From the NCBI GenBank assembly GCA_016195805.1, contig JACPYT010000016.1, positions 248,001 to 312,000 of the forward strand: DNA of 64,000 nt. Direction: 5' to 3'. The DNA comes from Hydrogenophilales bacterium. Its GTDB lineage: Bacteria; Pseudomonadota; Gammaproteobacteria; Burkholderiales; Thiobacillaceae. Positions 1 through 9,122 of the stretch are shown one piece after another. The notes under the pieces were generated by a model. That model was not told where the DNA came from, did no database searches, and saw nothing but the letters and a program-made list of their open reading frames with translations. A program made the translations under genes and the position numbers. How positions within the stretch are numbered: the stretch's first letter is position 1; each line of letters begins with the position of its first letter.

Positions 1-30
1 GCAGCCGTTTCGTCCGCGTCGGCATACCGG

Positions 31-1827
31 TCACTTGGCGCTGGCTTTACGCTTGCTGCGCTTGGGCGGCGCGGGCTGCGTGCTCCATGGCACCGGCATT
101 TTCAGGATGGTTTTTGGCCCCAGCAGGCACGGCGTCTGCTCGTATTTGAGGCGTTTCAGCCGTGCGCTCACGCTTTTGACCAGCGCGATGAAGTCGGGAT
201 TGTCGCGCTGGCTGCGGCTGGCGCGCAGGCTCTCGGCCAGGCTGTAGGTGAAGGCGCCGAACGACTGCACGCCGTGGCGGTATTCATAGGACAGCTGGTT
301 CTCCTGGCACGCCTCGATGATGACCGGCAGGTAGGGGCCGTGATGGCCCAGCGCGCGGCGCGTGCGGTCGTAATCCTTTTGCGCCAGCGTGCGCAGGCCG
401 ATGGCACGCCCGAGCCGGTAGCTCGCGCCGCTGCTGCCCAGATACGCCGTCCCCTTGTCCTGTTCCAGCGAGCGGTTGGGCGTGGCGAGCGGACGTTCCT
501 CCCACATCTGCAGGGCGGCGTTCCACTTCAGGGCGCGGTGGCGGATGTCGTCGGGCGGGGTGATGCCGCGCACGCGGCGGCCGCCTTCGCGCGCCATGCC
601 GCCGGAATGGCAGCAGTCGAAAATGGCGGCGAAGTAACTGTCGTAGGGCAACTGGCTATAGAGCCCGAGAAACTGCTTGTCGGTGATGGCGCGCTGAGGC
701 GTCCAGTCGAAATCGTAGGGCACCAGGCATTCGTCCAGATGGTCGACTTCGTCGCTGGCGCCGTAGGCCGGAATCTGCGCGCCGTGGCCGGAATAGAACA
801 GCACGCGCTCGTCGCCTGCCTGCACGCCATCGAGCAGCCAGTGCAGGCGTTCGAGGATGCCGTCGGCGGTGGCGCGCTCGTCCAGCACCACGCGGATATC
901 TTCGGCGTCGAAGCCGCATTCCTGCAGTACCGAACTTATCAGGAACACGTCGTTGACGCAGCCCTCCAGCCGATTGGCCGGATCGGGGTAGTCGTTGATG
1001 CCGACCAGCAGCGCGCGCCGCGTCGGCTTGGCGCTGACCTTGCGGAATTCAGCCAGACTGCGCGCCAGGCCGCGCTCGACCCGTGCGCCCGACAGCACCC
1101 GCCACGCCGTGGCGCGCGTGTTGGGGTGGGACAGGTAATGCGCGGCGTCGTGGTTGAGCGGGTCGTTGGGGATATCGAACTGCGTGCCGACCTCCTCGAA
1201 ATTGCTCGCGTTGAGGCGGATGTCCGCCGTGAGCACATGGTCGTCCGGGTTGTACAGGTGAAACCAGCGGCTGGCCTCGGGCAGGTTTTTCAGCCGGCCG
1301 GCAAAGGCGTCGCGCACGCACGGATTGCCGATCTGCGCGCCGAGCGAGACGAAGGATTTGCCCTGGATCGCCGCCGCATTGCGCAGGAAGGTGTCGTAGC
1401 AGATGAGCGATCCCAGGCTGTGCGCGCACACCACGTCGTAGTCAGCCGACTGCATTTGATTCAGCACGGCATTGCGCGCGGCGGCGCGCAAGGTTTCGTC
1501 GCTGAGCCATTGCGCCACCATGCCGGCGGTCCAGCGCACCTGCTCCGGCATGTCGAAGAGGCCGCGCTCGCGCGTGAACAGGTCGCCCACGCCGTGCACC
1601 ACGCCGCTCGCCAGCGCGCTGGCAAACGCGGCGGCATAGCTGGCCGGATTGAGCGGCGCCTGGTCGAACAGCGTGTCGTACCGGAGAAAGCTGCACGTCA
1701 CGTTCAGCCCCGGACTCCACGCCTGCAGGCCGTCGACGATGGCCTGCGTCCAGGACGCCTGCAGATTCGGGTCGGCATCGCCGTGGCCGACGCCGTGTAC
1801 GCACAGGACTGAAAGCGATTTGGCCAT
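31..1827 (-). CDS. alpha/beta-hydrolase and caspase (peptidase C14) fusion protein
   Basis: Predicted cytoplasmic two-domain protein of 598 residues with no signal peptide. The N-terminal half resembles an alpha/beta-hydrolase: HGVGHG at residues 11-16 as an oxyanion-type loop, and AHSLG with Ser137 as the nucleophile elbow. The C-terminal half is a caspase/metacaspase fold starting near residue 270 (RALLVGIND), with catalytic His348 in YSGHG and Cys406 in DCCHSGG. Metacaspase-type enzymes usually cleave after Arg or Lys; the lipase-like partner domain has no evident known role. An AAGGA ribosome-binding site lies 7 bases before the ATG. It is the last gene of the ten-gene minus-strand operon. 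The fusion and both catalytic dyads are seen directly; substrates are unknown. A regulated-lysis or defence effector role is possible but unsupported by any sensor gene here. Confidence 0.85.
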   Translation of the reverse strand: MAKSLSVLCVHGVGHGDADPNLQASWTQAIVDGLQAWSPGLNVTCSFLRYDTLFDQAPLNPASYAAAFASALASGVVHGVGDLFTRERGLFDMPEQVRWTAGMVAQWLSDETLRAAARNAVLNQMQSADYDVVCAHSLGSLICYDTFLRNAAAIQGKSFVSLGAQIGNPCVRDAFAGRLKNLPEASRWFHLYNPDDHVLTADIRLNASNFEEVGTQFDIPNDPLNHDAAHYLSHPNTRATAWRVLSGARVERGLARSLAEFRKVSAKPTRRALLVGINDYPDPANRLEGCVNDVFLISSVLQECGFDAEDIRVVLDERATADGILERLHWLLDGVQAGDERVLFYSGHGAQIPAYGASDEVDHLDECLVPYDFDWTPQRAITDKQFLGLYSQLPYDSYFAAIFDCCHSGGMAREGGRRVRGITPPDDIRHRALKWNAALQMWEERPLATPNRSLEQDKGTAYLGSSGASYRLGRAIGLRTLAQKDYDRTRRALGHHGPYLPVIIEACQENQLSYEYRHGVQSFGAFTYSLAESLRASRSQRDNPDFIALVKSVSARLKRLKYEQTPCLLGPKTILKMPVPWSTQPAPPKRSKRKASAK

Positions 1828-1868
1828 GCTGTTTCCTTTTTTGCAGGTGAGGATGGGCGTGTTCGGAC

Positions 1869-3329
1869 TCAGAGGGTTTTCAGGTATTCCAGCAGAGCGG
1901 CCTTGTCCTGAACCGGCAGGGCGGTGCCGAAGTCGTGGCCCTGGTTGCCGTTGCCGCGCAGCCGCGTGTCGTACCAGGTGCCGGCACGTTCGGCCGCCGC
2001 GCCCTGCACGACGAAGCCGGCGCGTGCCGGATCGTAGACGTCGTAGCCGCGCCAGAAGGTTTGCGGGCGTTGCGCGGGCGGCGTCAGCAGGTCGGAAAGG
2101 CTAGGCACCGAACCGTTGTGCAGGTAGGGGGCGCGCAGCCAGATGCCGTCGAGGTACTGCGCCACATACCCCGTCAGCGGGGCTTCGACCAGGCCGGGGC
2201 GCTGGATGCCCATGTCGCTGACCACCTTGTTGGCCTCGATCGCCGCCTGCTTGCCCCAGGTGTCGAGGCGGCCGCGGTCGGTGCCGATTTCGGCTAGCGG
2301 AACGACAGTTCCGGTGCGCGCACTGGCGTGGCAGCTTGCGCAGTTGGTGTCGAATACGGATTTTCCCTGTGCCGCGCGGGTGACGTCGATGGGGAAGGGG
2401 TATTTCGGCGCGGGCTTGTTCTTCAGGTAATCGACCAGCCAGTCGACCTGGCCGAGGAATTCGCGCTTGTCCTTCGGCGCCGCGCCCATCAGCCCCAGCG
2501 CCGAATCGATGACGACCGAATAGGGATCGTGGGAATCGCCGGCGAAGTTCATGCGCTGGCCTTTCTCAGGCTGATACTTTTTCAGGTTCCAGATCGACGG
2601 CATGTCGGTCGGGCCAAACGTGTCGTCCATCGGCCAGCGGATCATGAAGTACTTGGTCAGGTTCATCGCGTCGTCGCGCCCGCGTCCCCACTCGGGAAAA
2701 TCGTGGCGGTAGATCCATTTGAACTGGCCTTCCCGCTCGATGAGCCGTTTCTTGGTGATCGGGATGATGAGGTAGCGGTAGGCCAGGCGGTCGATGAAAT
2801 CGAGCCTGGCGGAGAGATTGATCTCGGCCATCAGGGTGTCGGCGTTGAAGCGCGGGTCCTTGGCGCAGTCGACCAGAAAGCGGAAGAAGGCTTCGAGGTC
2901 GAGCGTGTGGTTGGGGCCGGTGACGACCAGGGTCGGCGTCTCGTCGGGCTGGCTGCGATAGCTCGCCACATGGCAGGCGGCGCAGGTGTTGGCGACGCGG
3001 TCGAAGCCGATGCGCCGCTTGGAGAACCCCACCGGCAACTCGTGGCCCTGTTCCCACACCACGCCGAAGCTGGCGTAGCCGATGCCGGGCTTGGGCAGCT
3101 TGTCGGGGAAGACGCGCGGCAGCACGTAGAAAATCCAGTAGGGGATGCCGGCGTCGTTTTCCGCACCGATCGAGCCGTACTTGAAGCGCTCATCCGGATT
3201 GTCGAACGGTGTCGCGCCGTAGTCGCGCAGGAAGCGGTCCCAGCCGATAGTGGCGAGCAGCGCGCCGAGGACCAGCACGATGAAGGCGGCGATTTTAAGC
3301 CAGCGCGGGCAGCGGCAGAGCATCTTCAT
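1869..3329 (-). CDS. membrane-anchored di-haem cytochrome c (RoxA/peroxidase-like)
   Basis: Periplasmic di-haem c-type cytochrome of 486 residues. One N-terminal hydrophobic segment (residues about 8-30) is an anchor or uncleaved signal. Haem-binding motifs are CAACH near residue 116 and CASCH near residue 330. After the second haem comes the stretch WLRAPYLHNGSVPSL, a hallmark of di-haem peroxidase-like and RoxA-like proteins. The ATG at 3329 is chosen over an in-frame one at 3371 because GGAG lies 5 bases before it and it starts 8 bases after the preceding stop. It is paralogous to the next upstream gene (same haem spacing and C-terminal YDP/GFV blocks). Function may be oxidation of an organic substrate or electron transfer; the sequence does not say which. 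Confidence 0.85.
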   Translation of the reverse strand: MKMLCRCPRWLKIAAFIVLVLGALLATIGWDRFLRDYGATPFDNPDERFKYGSIGAENDAGIPYWIFYVLPRVFPDKLPKPGIGYASFGVVWEQGHELPVGFSKRRIGFDRVANTCAACHVASYRSQPDETPTLVVTGPNHTLDLEAFFRFLVDCAKDPRFNADTLMAEINLSARLDFIDRLAYRYLIIPITKKRLIEREGQFKWIYRHDFPEWGRGRDDAMNLTKYFMIRWPMDDTFGPTDMPSIWNLKKYQPEKGQRMNFAGDSHDPYSVVIDSALGLMGAAPKDKREFLGQVDWLVDYLKNKPAPKYPFPIDVTRAAQGKSVFDTNCASCHASARTGTVVPLAEIGTDRGRLDTWGKQAAIEANKVVSDMGIQRPGLVEAPLTGYVAQYLDGIWLRAPYLHNGSVPSLSDLLTPPAQRPQTFWRGYDVYDPARAGFVVQGAAAERAGTWYDTRLRGNGNQGHDFGTALPVQDKAALLEYLKTL

Positions 3330-3337
3330 GGCGGCTC

Positions 3338-4819
3338 CTAAAACGTCTTCAGATATTCGAGCAAGGCCCATTTGTCAGCGTCGGGCAGGGTCGTGCCGTA
3401 GGCCGCGCCTTCGTGGCCGGTGTTGCGGTTGCCGGGGATGCGGGTATCGTAGGCGAACAGGCGCCGGCCCTGACTGACGGGCTGGTCGGCGACGAAGCCG
3501 AGGTGCCTGGGGTCGTACAGATCGTTGCCGCGGTAGAAGGCCTTGTGGCGCTGCGCGGCGGGCTGCAGCAGATCCCACAGCGTCGGCACCGAGCCGTTGT
3601 GCAGGTAGGGCGCGCGCAGCCAGATGCCGTCGAGCGGCGCGTTGGCGTAACCGTAGGTCTTGCGGAAGTGGGTGAAGCGATATTTGGGATCGGCCGAATA
3701 CAGCATGCCCTGGTTCTGCGCGAGTTGCAGCGTGTAGGAATCGAGGCGGCCGCGATCGGTGCCGATCTGCTCGATCGGCGTGACCTTGCCGACGTATGCG
3801 CCGGAAAAGTCGCTGCCGCTCCTGCCATGGCAGGCGGCGCAGGTTTGTGCGTAGATCCGCGCACCGTGTGCGGCGAGCGTGCGGTCGATGGGATAGTACT
3901 TGCCGAATTCAGGCGGCGTCGCAGTGGCGATCCAGGCTTCGATGCGTGCCATGGCGGCATGGTCGATCAGCCTGGGCGTGGCACCGGTGCCGAAGGCGGC
4001 GGACAGGTTGCGCTCCTTGACGCTGTCGTTGTTGCCGTCCCAGTGCAGTTGCATGCCCTGTTTCTTGCCCTGGTTCCAGATCGCCGGGAAGTCGGCCACG
4101 CCGACCAGTTCTTCCTTCGGCAGCTGTTCGAACGGCGCGCCGAAGATCGCCTTGGCCGAGTTGAAGGTGTCGACCCGGCCCGGTCCCCAGTCGGCCTGCG
4201 CGTGGATGAAGCGCAGGCGGCCCAGCAGCCCGGCGACACCGTCGCGCATCAGGTAGATGCCGAGCGGATAGATCACCTGTTTGTCGAGCAGGCCCAGGCC
4301 GCCGGCCTTTTCCTCGATGCGTGGCACCACCTGGGCGGGGGTGAATCGACGGTCGTTGACGCATTGCTCGACGAATTTCTGGAAGGCCATCAGGTCGAGC
4401 TGGTTGGCGGGCATGCCGGCGACCAGCATGGGCCTGGCGTCAGGCGCGGTGCGCACCGTCGAGGTGTGGCAGACCGCACAGTTGAGGAACACGCGGTCGA
4501 TGCCCATGTGCCGCCGCTTCGACATGCCGACCGGCAGGTCGTGGCCCGGCTCGTAGATGAAGCCGAGCGACGCGTAGCCCTTGCCCGGCAGCATCTCGGG
4601 GCAGACGTCGGGCAGCACCTGCCACAGCCAGTAGGGAAATCCCATGTTGCGCTCGCCGCCGGTGGAGCCGTATTTGAAATGCTCGAGCGGATCGGCGTAG
4701 GTCACCGGGCGGTCGGGCAGGAAGCGGATCGCCGCGCCCAGTGCGCCCAGCAACACCATCGCCAGCAGCGCCCACAGGAAGAAGCGGCAGCCGGAGCAGC
4801 GCGACTCGGCCGGGGTCAT
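3338..4819 (-). CDS. membrane-anchored di-haem cytochrome c (RoxA/peroxidase-like), paralogue
   Basis: Di-haem c-type cytochrome of 493 residues, exported to the periplasm by an N-terminal hydrophobic segment after a CxxC-containing leader. Haem motifs are CAVCH near residue 115 and CAACH near residue 330. The C-terminal half carries GTDRGRLDSY and WLRAPYLHNGSVPTL as in its downstream neighbour. The ATG at 4819 overlaps the TGA of the previous gene in an ATGA, so translation is probably coupled. The reading frame stays open back to 5158, but that extension is arginine-rich shadow of the preceding gene. It is one of three consecutive cytochrome genes; duplication followed by divergence is likely. 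Confidence 0.85.
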   Translation of the reverse strand: MTPAESRCSGCRFFLWALLAMVLLGALGAAIRFLPDRPVTYADPLEHFKYGSTGGERNMGFPYWLWQVLPDVCPEMLPGKGYASLGFIYEPGHDLPVGMSKRRHMGIDRVFLNCAVCHTSTVRTAPDARPMLVAGMPANQLDLMAFQKFVEQCVNDRRFTPAQVVPRIEEKAGGLGLLDKQVIYPLGIYLMRDGVAGLLGRLRFIHAQADWGPGRVDTFNSAKAIFGAPFEQLPKEELVGVADFPAIWNQGKKQGMQLHWDGNNDSVKERNLSAAFGTGATPRLIDHAAMARIEAWIATATPPEFGKYYPIDRTLAAHGARIYAQTCAACHGRSGSDFSGAYVGKVTPIEQIGTDRGRLDSYTLQLAQNQGMLYSADPKYRFTHFRKTYGYANAPLDGIWLRAPYLHNGSVPTLWDLLQPAAQRHKAFYRGNDLYDPRHLGFVADQPVSQGRRLFAYDTRIPGNRNTGHEGAAYGTTLPDADKWALLEYLKTF

Positions 4820-6387
4820 GGCGCGCGCTCCGCATATGCAGCCTGGGGCAGGCAGGGCGGCAGGCTGGCGTATGGCTGCTGCAGCAGGCTGGCGGGAGAC
4901 GGCATGCGCAGCCGGGTTGCGATGCCTTGTTTCAGCGCGGCGAGAGCGGGCGAGCCGGCCCACCGGTGCGGATCGATGCCGAGGCTGGCCAATGCGGCGG
5001 CGGGGGGCATCGGACTGACGCTGCGGGCGGATTCCGCCACGCCGGCCATGCTCAGGCGGACAAAAATCCGTGCGGCGCACTGACCGAGCTTGGCCTCGAC
5101 CTGAGCCGGACTGCCGTGCAGGAAATTGGGCGGATGCGCCAGCGTGGTGTCGTGGCACATGGCGCAGTGGGCGTAGAAGACGGCGCGCGTGCCGATGTCC
5201 TGCGAATACGGTTCGGTGTGCGCGGGCGGCAGTCTGGCCGGAGAGATGTGGCGGGGCATGCCGAGTTCGGCGAGCAGGTCATGCAGCAGACTCTGGCCGA
5301 AGGGACCCGTGCCGAATTCTCCGCGTGCGCGCAGCTTTTCCAGGGCAGCGTTCACATCGCGGCGGCCCAGTTGCCTGACTGCGGCGCTGTCGAGCATCCC
5401 CGCCAGTCCGACGACGAAGGCGGTCTTGTCGGGCGCATGCCAGATGGCAAGCGGCGGGCGCAGCCGCAATGGATCGTTGGCCGGATCCTGCATCGCGGCC
5501 AGCGGATCGCGGTTGGGCAGGTTGTGGTCGGGAATCGTCAGGCCCTGCGGCCAGCGGATTGCCCAGTTGCGGTCCAGCGTTGCCAACAGGGTCGGTGCCG
5601 GCAGGCTGCCGCTGCGGGCATATGCCAGCGCGACGGCAAACGTCTCCATGCGACAGCGGTCGCCGGTTTCACCTTGGCCGCAACCCTGTTGCCACAGCGT
5701 CTGCCAGACGGAGAACAGATTGGCGCGTCCGGCCGCCGTGTCGATGAAATAGGCGACGTCGGTGCCGGTCAGCCTGACGCCATAGAAGTCGTGCCGCGCT
5801 GCCCGCAGGCGAGCGGCGACTGCTGGATTGGCCGGCGTCTCGTCCCACAGCGGACGGGAAAATATCGGCCCGGCGTTCTGGTGGCAGGCGAGGCAGAGGC
5901 CGCGTCGCGCGTAAATCACCTGCGGCGTCTTGCCGGCCTGGTAGTCGCGCACCACCTGGAATTCGAAGCGGCCGGCGGCATCGTTGTAGCTGATGACTTC
6001 GATCACTTTTCCTTTCTCGTGGAAGCCGAGGAACAGGCGGTCCTTCAGGGGTTCGACGCCCGGGCGGTTGCTGCCGTCGGCCGCGGCGATCACGCGCGGG
6101 AAACGAAAGACGTCCGGGGTCCCGGCGTCGCGTTGCAGGGATCGCCCGAGGGGAATCAGGGTGATTTTCAGCGGCGGAATGCCGCTTCGGTCCGGCTGCA
6201 TCTGCGCGTTGATTGTCTTCACCAGGCGCGGGAAGGGATACGGTACTGGCGCGTTGCCGACCAGTTCGTCGAAGCGCGAGCGTCCTGCCGGCGGCAGGTC
6301 GGATTCAAGTGCATGTGCGGCCTGATTCAGGTCGCAGCACATGAGCAGGAGGGCAAGAAACAGCGTGTGCACATGCAGCAGGCTCAC
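4816..6387 (-). CDS. periplasmic di-haem cytochrome c, divergent family
   Basis: About 523 residues, starting at a GTG whose GTGA overlaps the stop of the alpha-amylase gene. The first 28 residues form a signal peptide with a likely Ala-His-Ala cleavage site. Two CxxCH motifs are present: CLACH, followed by a QNAGPIFSRPLWDETP block, and CAMCH towards the C-terminus. It lacks the LHNGSVP signature of its two downstream neighbours, so it is a different di-haem family. It is coupled by ATGA overlap to the next cytochrome gene. I infer that it is an electron-transfer or oxygenase partner in the same periplasmic process. The frame extends upstream to 6606, but that part lacks a signal sequence and overlaps the amylase gene. 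Confidence 0.8.
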   Translation of the reverse strand: MSLLHVHTLFLALLLMCCDLNQAAHALESDLPPAGRSRFDELVGNAPVPYPFPRLVKTINAQMQPDRSGIPPLKITLIPLGRSLQRDAGTPDVFRFPRVIAAADGSNRPGVEPLKDRLFLGFHEKGKVIEVISYNDAAGRFEFQVVRDYQAGKTPQVIYARRGLCLACHQNAGPIFSRPLWDETPANPAVAARLRAARHDFYGVRLTGTDVAYFIDTAAGRANLFSVWQTLWQQGCGQGETGDRCRMETFAVALAYARSGSLPAPTLLATLDRNWAIRWPQGLTIPDHNLPNRDPLAAMQDPANDPLRLRPPLAIWHAPDKTAFVVGLAGMLDSAAVRQLGRRDVNAALEKLRARGEFGTGPFGQSLLHDLLAELGMPRHISPARLPPAHTEPYSQDIGTRAVFYAHCAMCHDTTLAHPPNFLHGSPAQVEAKLGQCAARIFVRLSMAGVAESARSVSPMPPAAALASLGIDPHRWAGSPALAALKQGIATRLRMPSPASLLQQPYASLPPCLPQAAYAERAP

Positions 6388-8228
6388 GCGGCGGGGCCGT
6401 ATACCGCGCACGACGCGGCGGGCAGGTCGAGCCACACCGCCCGCCAGTCGGGGCGGGGGGCGTCGACGACAATTTCGCTGCCGACCTGCGCCGGATCGGA
6501 CGCATGCAGGCAAACCAGGCGTTGCCCAGGTTGCTGCAAATCGAAATCCAGCCCCACCCAGGCGGCGCGAGAATGCAGTGGATCGGTGTTGATCGCGCAC
6601 AGCCACTCGCGATCGTTGAACAGCCGCGACCAGGCCACCACCGAGCGTAGTTCGCCGTCGATCATGCAGGGTTCGCCGAAATCGACGCCGTTGCCGGAAA
6701 TCGCGCGCAGGTATTGCCGCCCGCGCCGCAGGGCGATCGTCTGCCGGCGCACCGCAAGCAGGCGGGCGAGCTCACCGTAGAGAGGATGGGTTTCGTCGAA
6801 GCAATGACGGCCACGCGAGCGGAAGGCGCCGAAATCGCCACCGAACATCGCCTCGCGGATGTAGCGGTCATTGTCCCCGGCGCCGTCGAAGCCTTGCTCG
6901 GAACCGTAGTAGATGCAGGGAATGCCGAGCGTGAGCGCATTCAGCGCCAATGCGCCGGCGGCCAGCCCTTCGGCGCCGCCGGCGCAGAAACGCGCCTTCT
7001 GGTTGCCTTTGCGCACCTGGTCGTGGTCGTCGTAGAGGGTGACGACCTTGTTGCGGAACCAGGTGTGCGTGTCCTTGCCGATCTCGAACGAATTGCGGAA
7101 CAGATCGAAATATTGCGCCGGGTCGCGCTGTCCCTTGGCGAGGTATTCGAGCTTGTCGGGGATGTCGTCGATGCCCAGCGCGGCATCGAGTCCGGTCGCT
7201 TCGCGCAGGGCGAAGGCATAGCTGCGGCCGCCGGTGATTTCGCCGATGAGGGCGAACTGCTCCTTGCCGATCGATTGCGCGAACTCGTGGATGCAGGCGG
7301 TGAAAAAGCGCGTCGCGCCGGGGTCCATGTGCTTGACGGTATCGACCCGGAAACCATCGAGGTCGGCGTAGGCGATCCAGTATTGATAGACCCGGGTCAG
7401 CGTGCGTAGCGCGGGCGAAACGTGGAACTGATCGATTGCACCGTCGCCGAGCCGGATGTCCTTGAGGTCGAAGAAGTCGCCTTGCAGAAATTCCGGGTAC
7501 CAGTCCCAGTTGTTTATCCGGCCGAGGCCGGAAAAGCTGTCCGCGCTTTGCAGTTCGCGCGGCCACACGGCGGCGTCAGTGTCGGCCACCGGTTGGCCCC
7601 AGGGCAGATTCGGTTGGCCGCCAGCGTCGTTCCAGCCGCACACCCGGTAGGGGCGGCCATCCCAGCGCGGATCCATGCCTGCGTCGCCCGGATAGCGGTC
7701 GGCGTCGTAGCGGAATACCGGTCCCGCATGATTGAGGATGATATCGAGGATGACGTAGATGCCGTGGGCGTGGGCGGTGGCGACCAGGTTGCGCAGGTCT
7801 TCACGGGTGCCGAAGCGCGGCTCGACGTCCAGGAAATCCTGCACGCCGTAGCCGTGGTAGGACTCGGTCCACGGCGGCTGCTTGAATACCGGGCTGACCC
7901 ACAACGCGGTCACGCCCAGCCGCTTGAGGTAGCCGATCTTGCTCGCCGCGCCTTTCAGGGTGCCGCCCGTGAAACGCGCGCCGGCCTCGCGCCAGGCGGC
8001 GGCACTGGCTTCGCCCTGCAAGATGCTGTCGTGGTCGGCCGCAGTCATGCGCGGTGTTGTACCGCCCGCTGCCGGCTGTCCCGCATTGTCGAGACAGTCG
8101 CGCTCCTTGCCGTCGGAAAACCGGTCGACCAGGAAAAAATAGAACACCTGGTCCTCCCATGCGGCAGGCGAGGGATGGAAAGACTGTTGCGTGAGCGTGG
8201 CGAAGTCGATGTCGGCGAGCGTCTGCAT
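6384..8228 (-). CDS. GH13 alpha-amylase family glycoside hydrolase
   Basis: Enzyme of 614 residues with the (beta/alpha)8 catalytic domain of family GH13 (alpha-amylases and relatives acting on alpha-glucans). The catalytic triad is visible: Asp296 in GFRVDTVKH, Glu330 in LIGEITGG and Asp403 in YDDHDQ. An upstream DIILNHAG block matches conserved region I. There is no signal peptide, so it is probably cytoplasmic, which is odd for a gene inside a run of exported cytochromes. The chosen ATG lies 10 bases after the preceding stop with GAGAA before it; an in-frame ATG at 8255 would overlap the upstream gene. Exact specificity (amylase, trehalose synthase-like or other) cannot be assigned. Confidence 0.9.
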   Translation of the reverse strand: MQTLADIDFATLTQQSFHPSPAAWEDQVFYFFLVDRFSDGKERDCLDNAGQPAAGGTTPRMTAADHDSILQGEASAAAWREAGARFTGGTLKGAASKIGYLKRLGVTALWVSPVFKQPPWTESYHGYGVQDFLDVEPRFGTREDLRNLVATAHAHGIYVILDIILNHAGPVFRYDADRYPGDAGMDPRWDGRPYRVCGWNDAGGQPNLPWGQPVADTDAAVWPRELQSADSFSGLGRINNWDWYPEFLQGDFFDLKDIRLGDGAIDQFHVSPALRTLTRVYQYWIAYADLDGFRVDTVKHMDPGATRFFTACIHEFAQSIGKEQFALIGEITGGRSYAFALREATGLDAALGIDDIPDKLEYLAKGQRDPAQYFDLFRNSFEIGKDTHTWFRNKVVTLYDDHDQVRKGNQKARFCAGGAEGLAAGALALNALTLGIPCIYYGSEQGFDGAGDNDRYIREAMFGGDFGAFRSRGRHCFDETHPLYGELARLLAVRRQTIALRRGRQYLRAISGNGVDFGEPCMIDGELRSVVAWSRLFNDREWLCAINTDPLHSRAAWVGLDFDLQQPGQRLVCLHASDPAQVGSEIVVDAPRPDWRAVWLDLPAASCAVYGPAA

Positions 8229-8238
8229 GGCGAGGTTC

Positions 8239-9111
8239 TCAGCGGGCGGCGACAATGCGCTTTTGCGTGCCGCTCCAGCACTCGTCCTTGACCTGGCCGG
8301 TTTCGAATTCGGTGCGGCCGGCCTGGTCGAGTTTCTTGTTGGAGAGCACGAAGTTGAGGATGAAGGCGTGGTCCATATAGGCGCGGCCGAGGTAGAGGCC
8401 GGGCCGCACCATGCGGATTTCGTCGCGTACCCTGAGGCCGCGCCGTCCGGCGAGGAAGTCGGGCCGCTCGCGGTAGCCGGGCAGTTCGTCGGTGAAGGCG
8501 TAGTCGATGATGATGGATTCGCGGCGTGAATCGATCAGGCTTTGTCCGCAGTAGAGCTTGGCGGGAAACAGCAGCCAGGCATCCTTGCCGTCGACGTCGA
8601 TCTTCGGAATGTCGCCGGGGCCGATGACCGGGCGCAGTACGGCGAGATCCTGGATGCGGTTGCGCAGGATCTTCTGGTCGCGATAGAACACCTTGCCTTT
8701 CCATAGCGCTTCGCCCGCGGTTTCCAGCATCCTGCCCTTGAAGTTGACGCCCAGGCCCTTGAGGCCGCCGACGATTTCGGCGGCACGCAGCTTGCCGGAG
8801 CTGCCGCGCGGGAAGACGATTTCGCCGTCGAAGGGGCCATCGGGGATCGGCCCGGAACCGAGCCGCGCGTAGATCTGGTCGAGTTCTTCCTGGTTGAGGC
8901 TGGCGAGATATTGGGGCGTGACCTTGGTGAGTTCCTTCAGCGGAATGGGGTATTCGTATTCGACCTGGGCGAAGTCAGGCTTGCTGGCGTAGGCGTCGCC
9001 ATAAGGGGCGAAGGCGATAGCGGGCTTGCCTGCGAACCAGCCGCTGATTTTGTCGCAGCCGGACAGCGGCGCGAGCAGCGCGGCAAGGAAGAGAACGGTG
9101 CGTGGGTTCAT
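8239..9111 (-). CDS. lipoprotein of unknown function
   Basis: Protein of 290 residues with a lipoprotein signal peptide whose lipobox is LSGC, so it is expected to be lipid-anchored after export. GGAG lies 6 bases before the ATG; the longer in-frame start at 9219 overlaps the cytochrome gene and has no signal. The mature part has no motif I recognise; it contains a YPIPLKELTKV block and a charged C-terminal region. It sits between a large di-haem cytochrome and the amylase, with 11-base gaps on both sides. A role in assembling or anchoring the neighbouring cytochromes would fit but is inference. Confidence 0.75.
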   Translation of the reverse strand: MNPRTVLFLAALLAPLSGCDKISGWFAGKPAIAFAPYGDAYASKPDFAQVEYEYPIPLKELTKVTPQYLASLNQEELDQIYARLGSGPIPDGPFDGEIVFPRGSSGKLRAAEIVGGLKGLGVNFKGRMLETAGEALWKGKVFYRDQKILRNRIQDLAVLRPVIGPGDIPKIDVDGKDAWLLFPAKLYCGQSLIDSRRESIIIDYAFTDELPGYRERPDFLAGRRGLRVRDEIRMVRPGLYLGRAYMDHAFILNFVLSNKKLDQAGRTEFETGQVKDECWSGTQKRIVAAR

Positions 9112-9122
9112 GGTGGTCTCCC

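Noticed and set aside
4820-5158. Upstream extension of the 3338-4819 cytochrome
   Set aside because: Arg/Pro/Ala-rich shadow of the overlapping cytochrome; the signal anchor starts at 4819.
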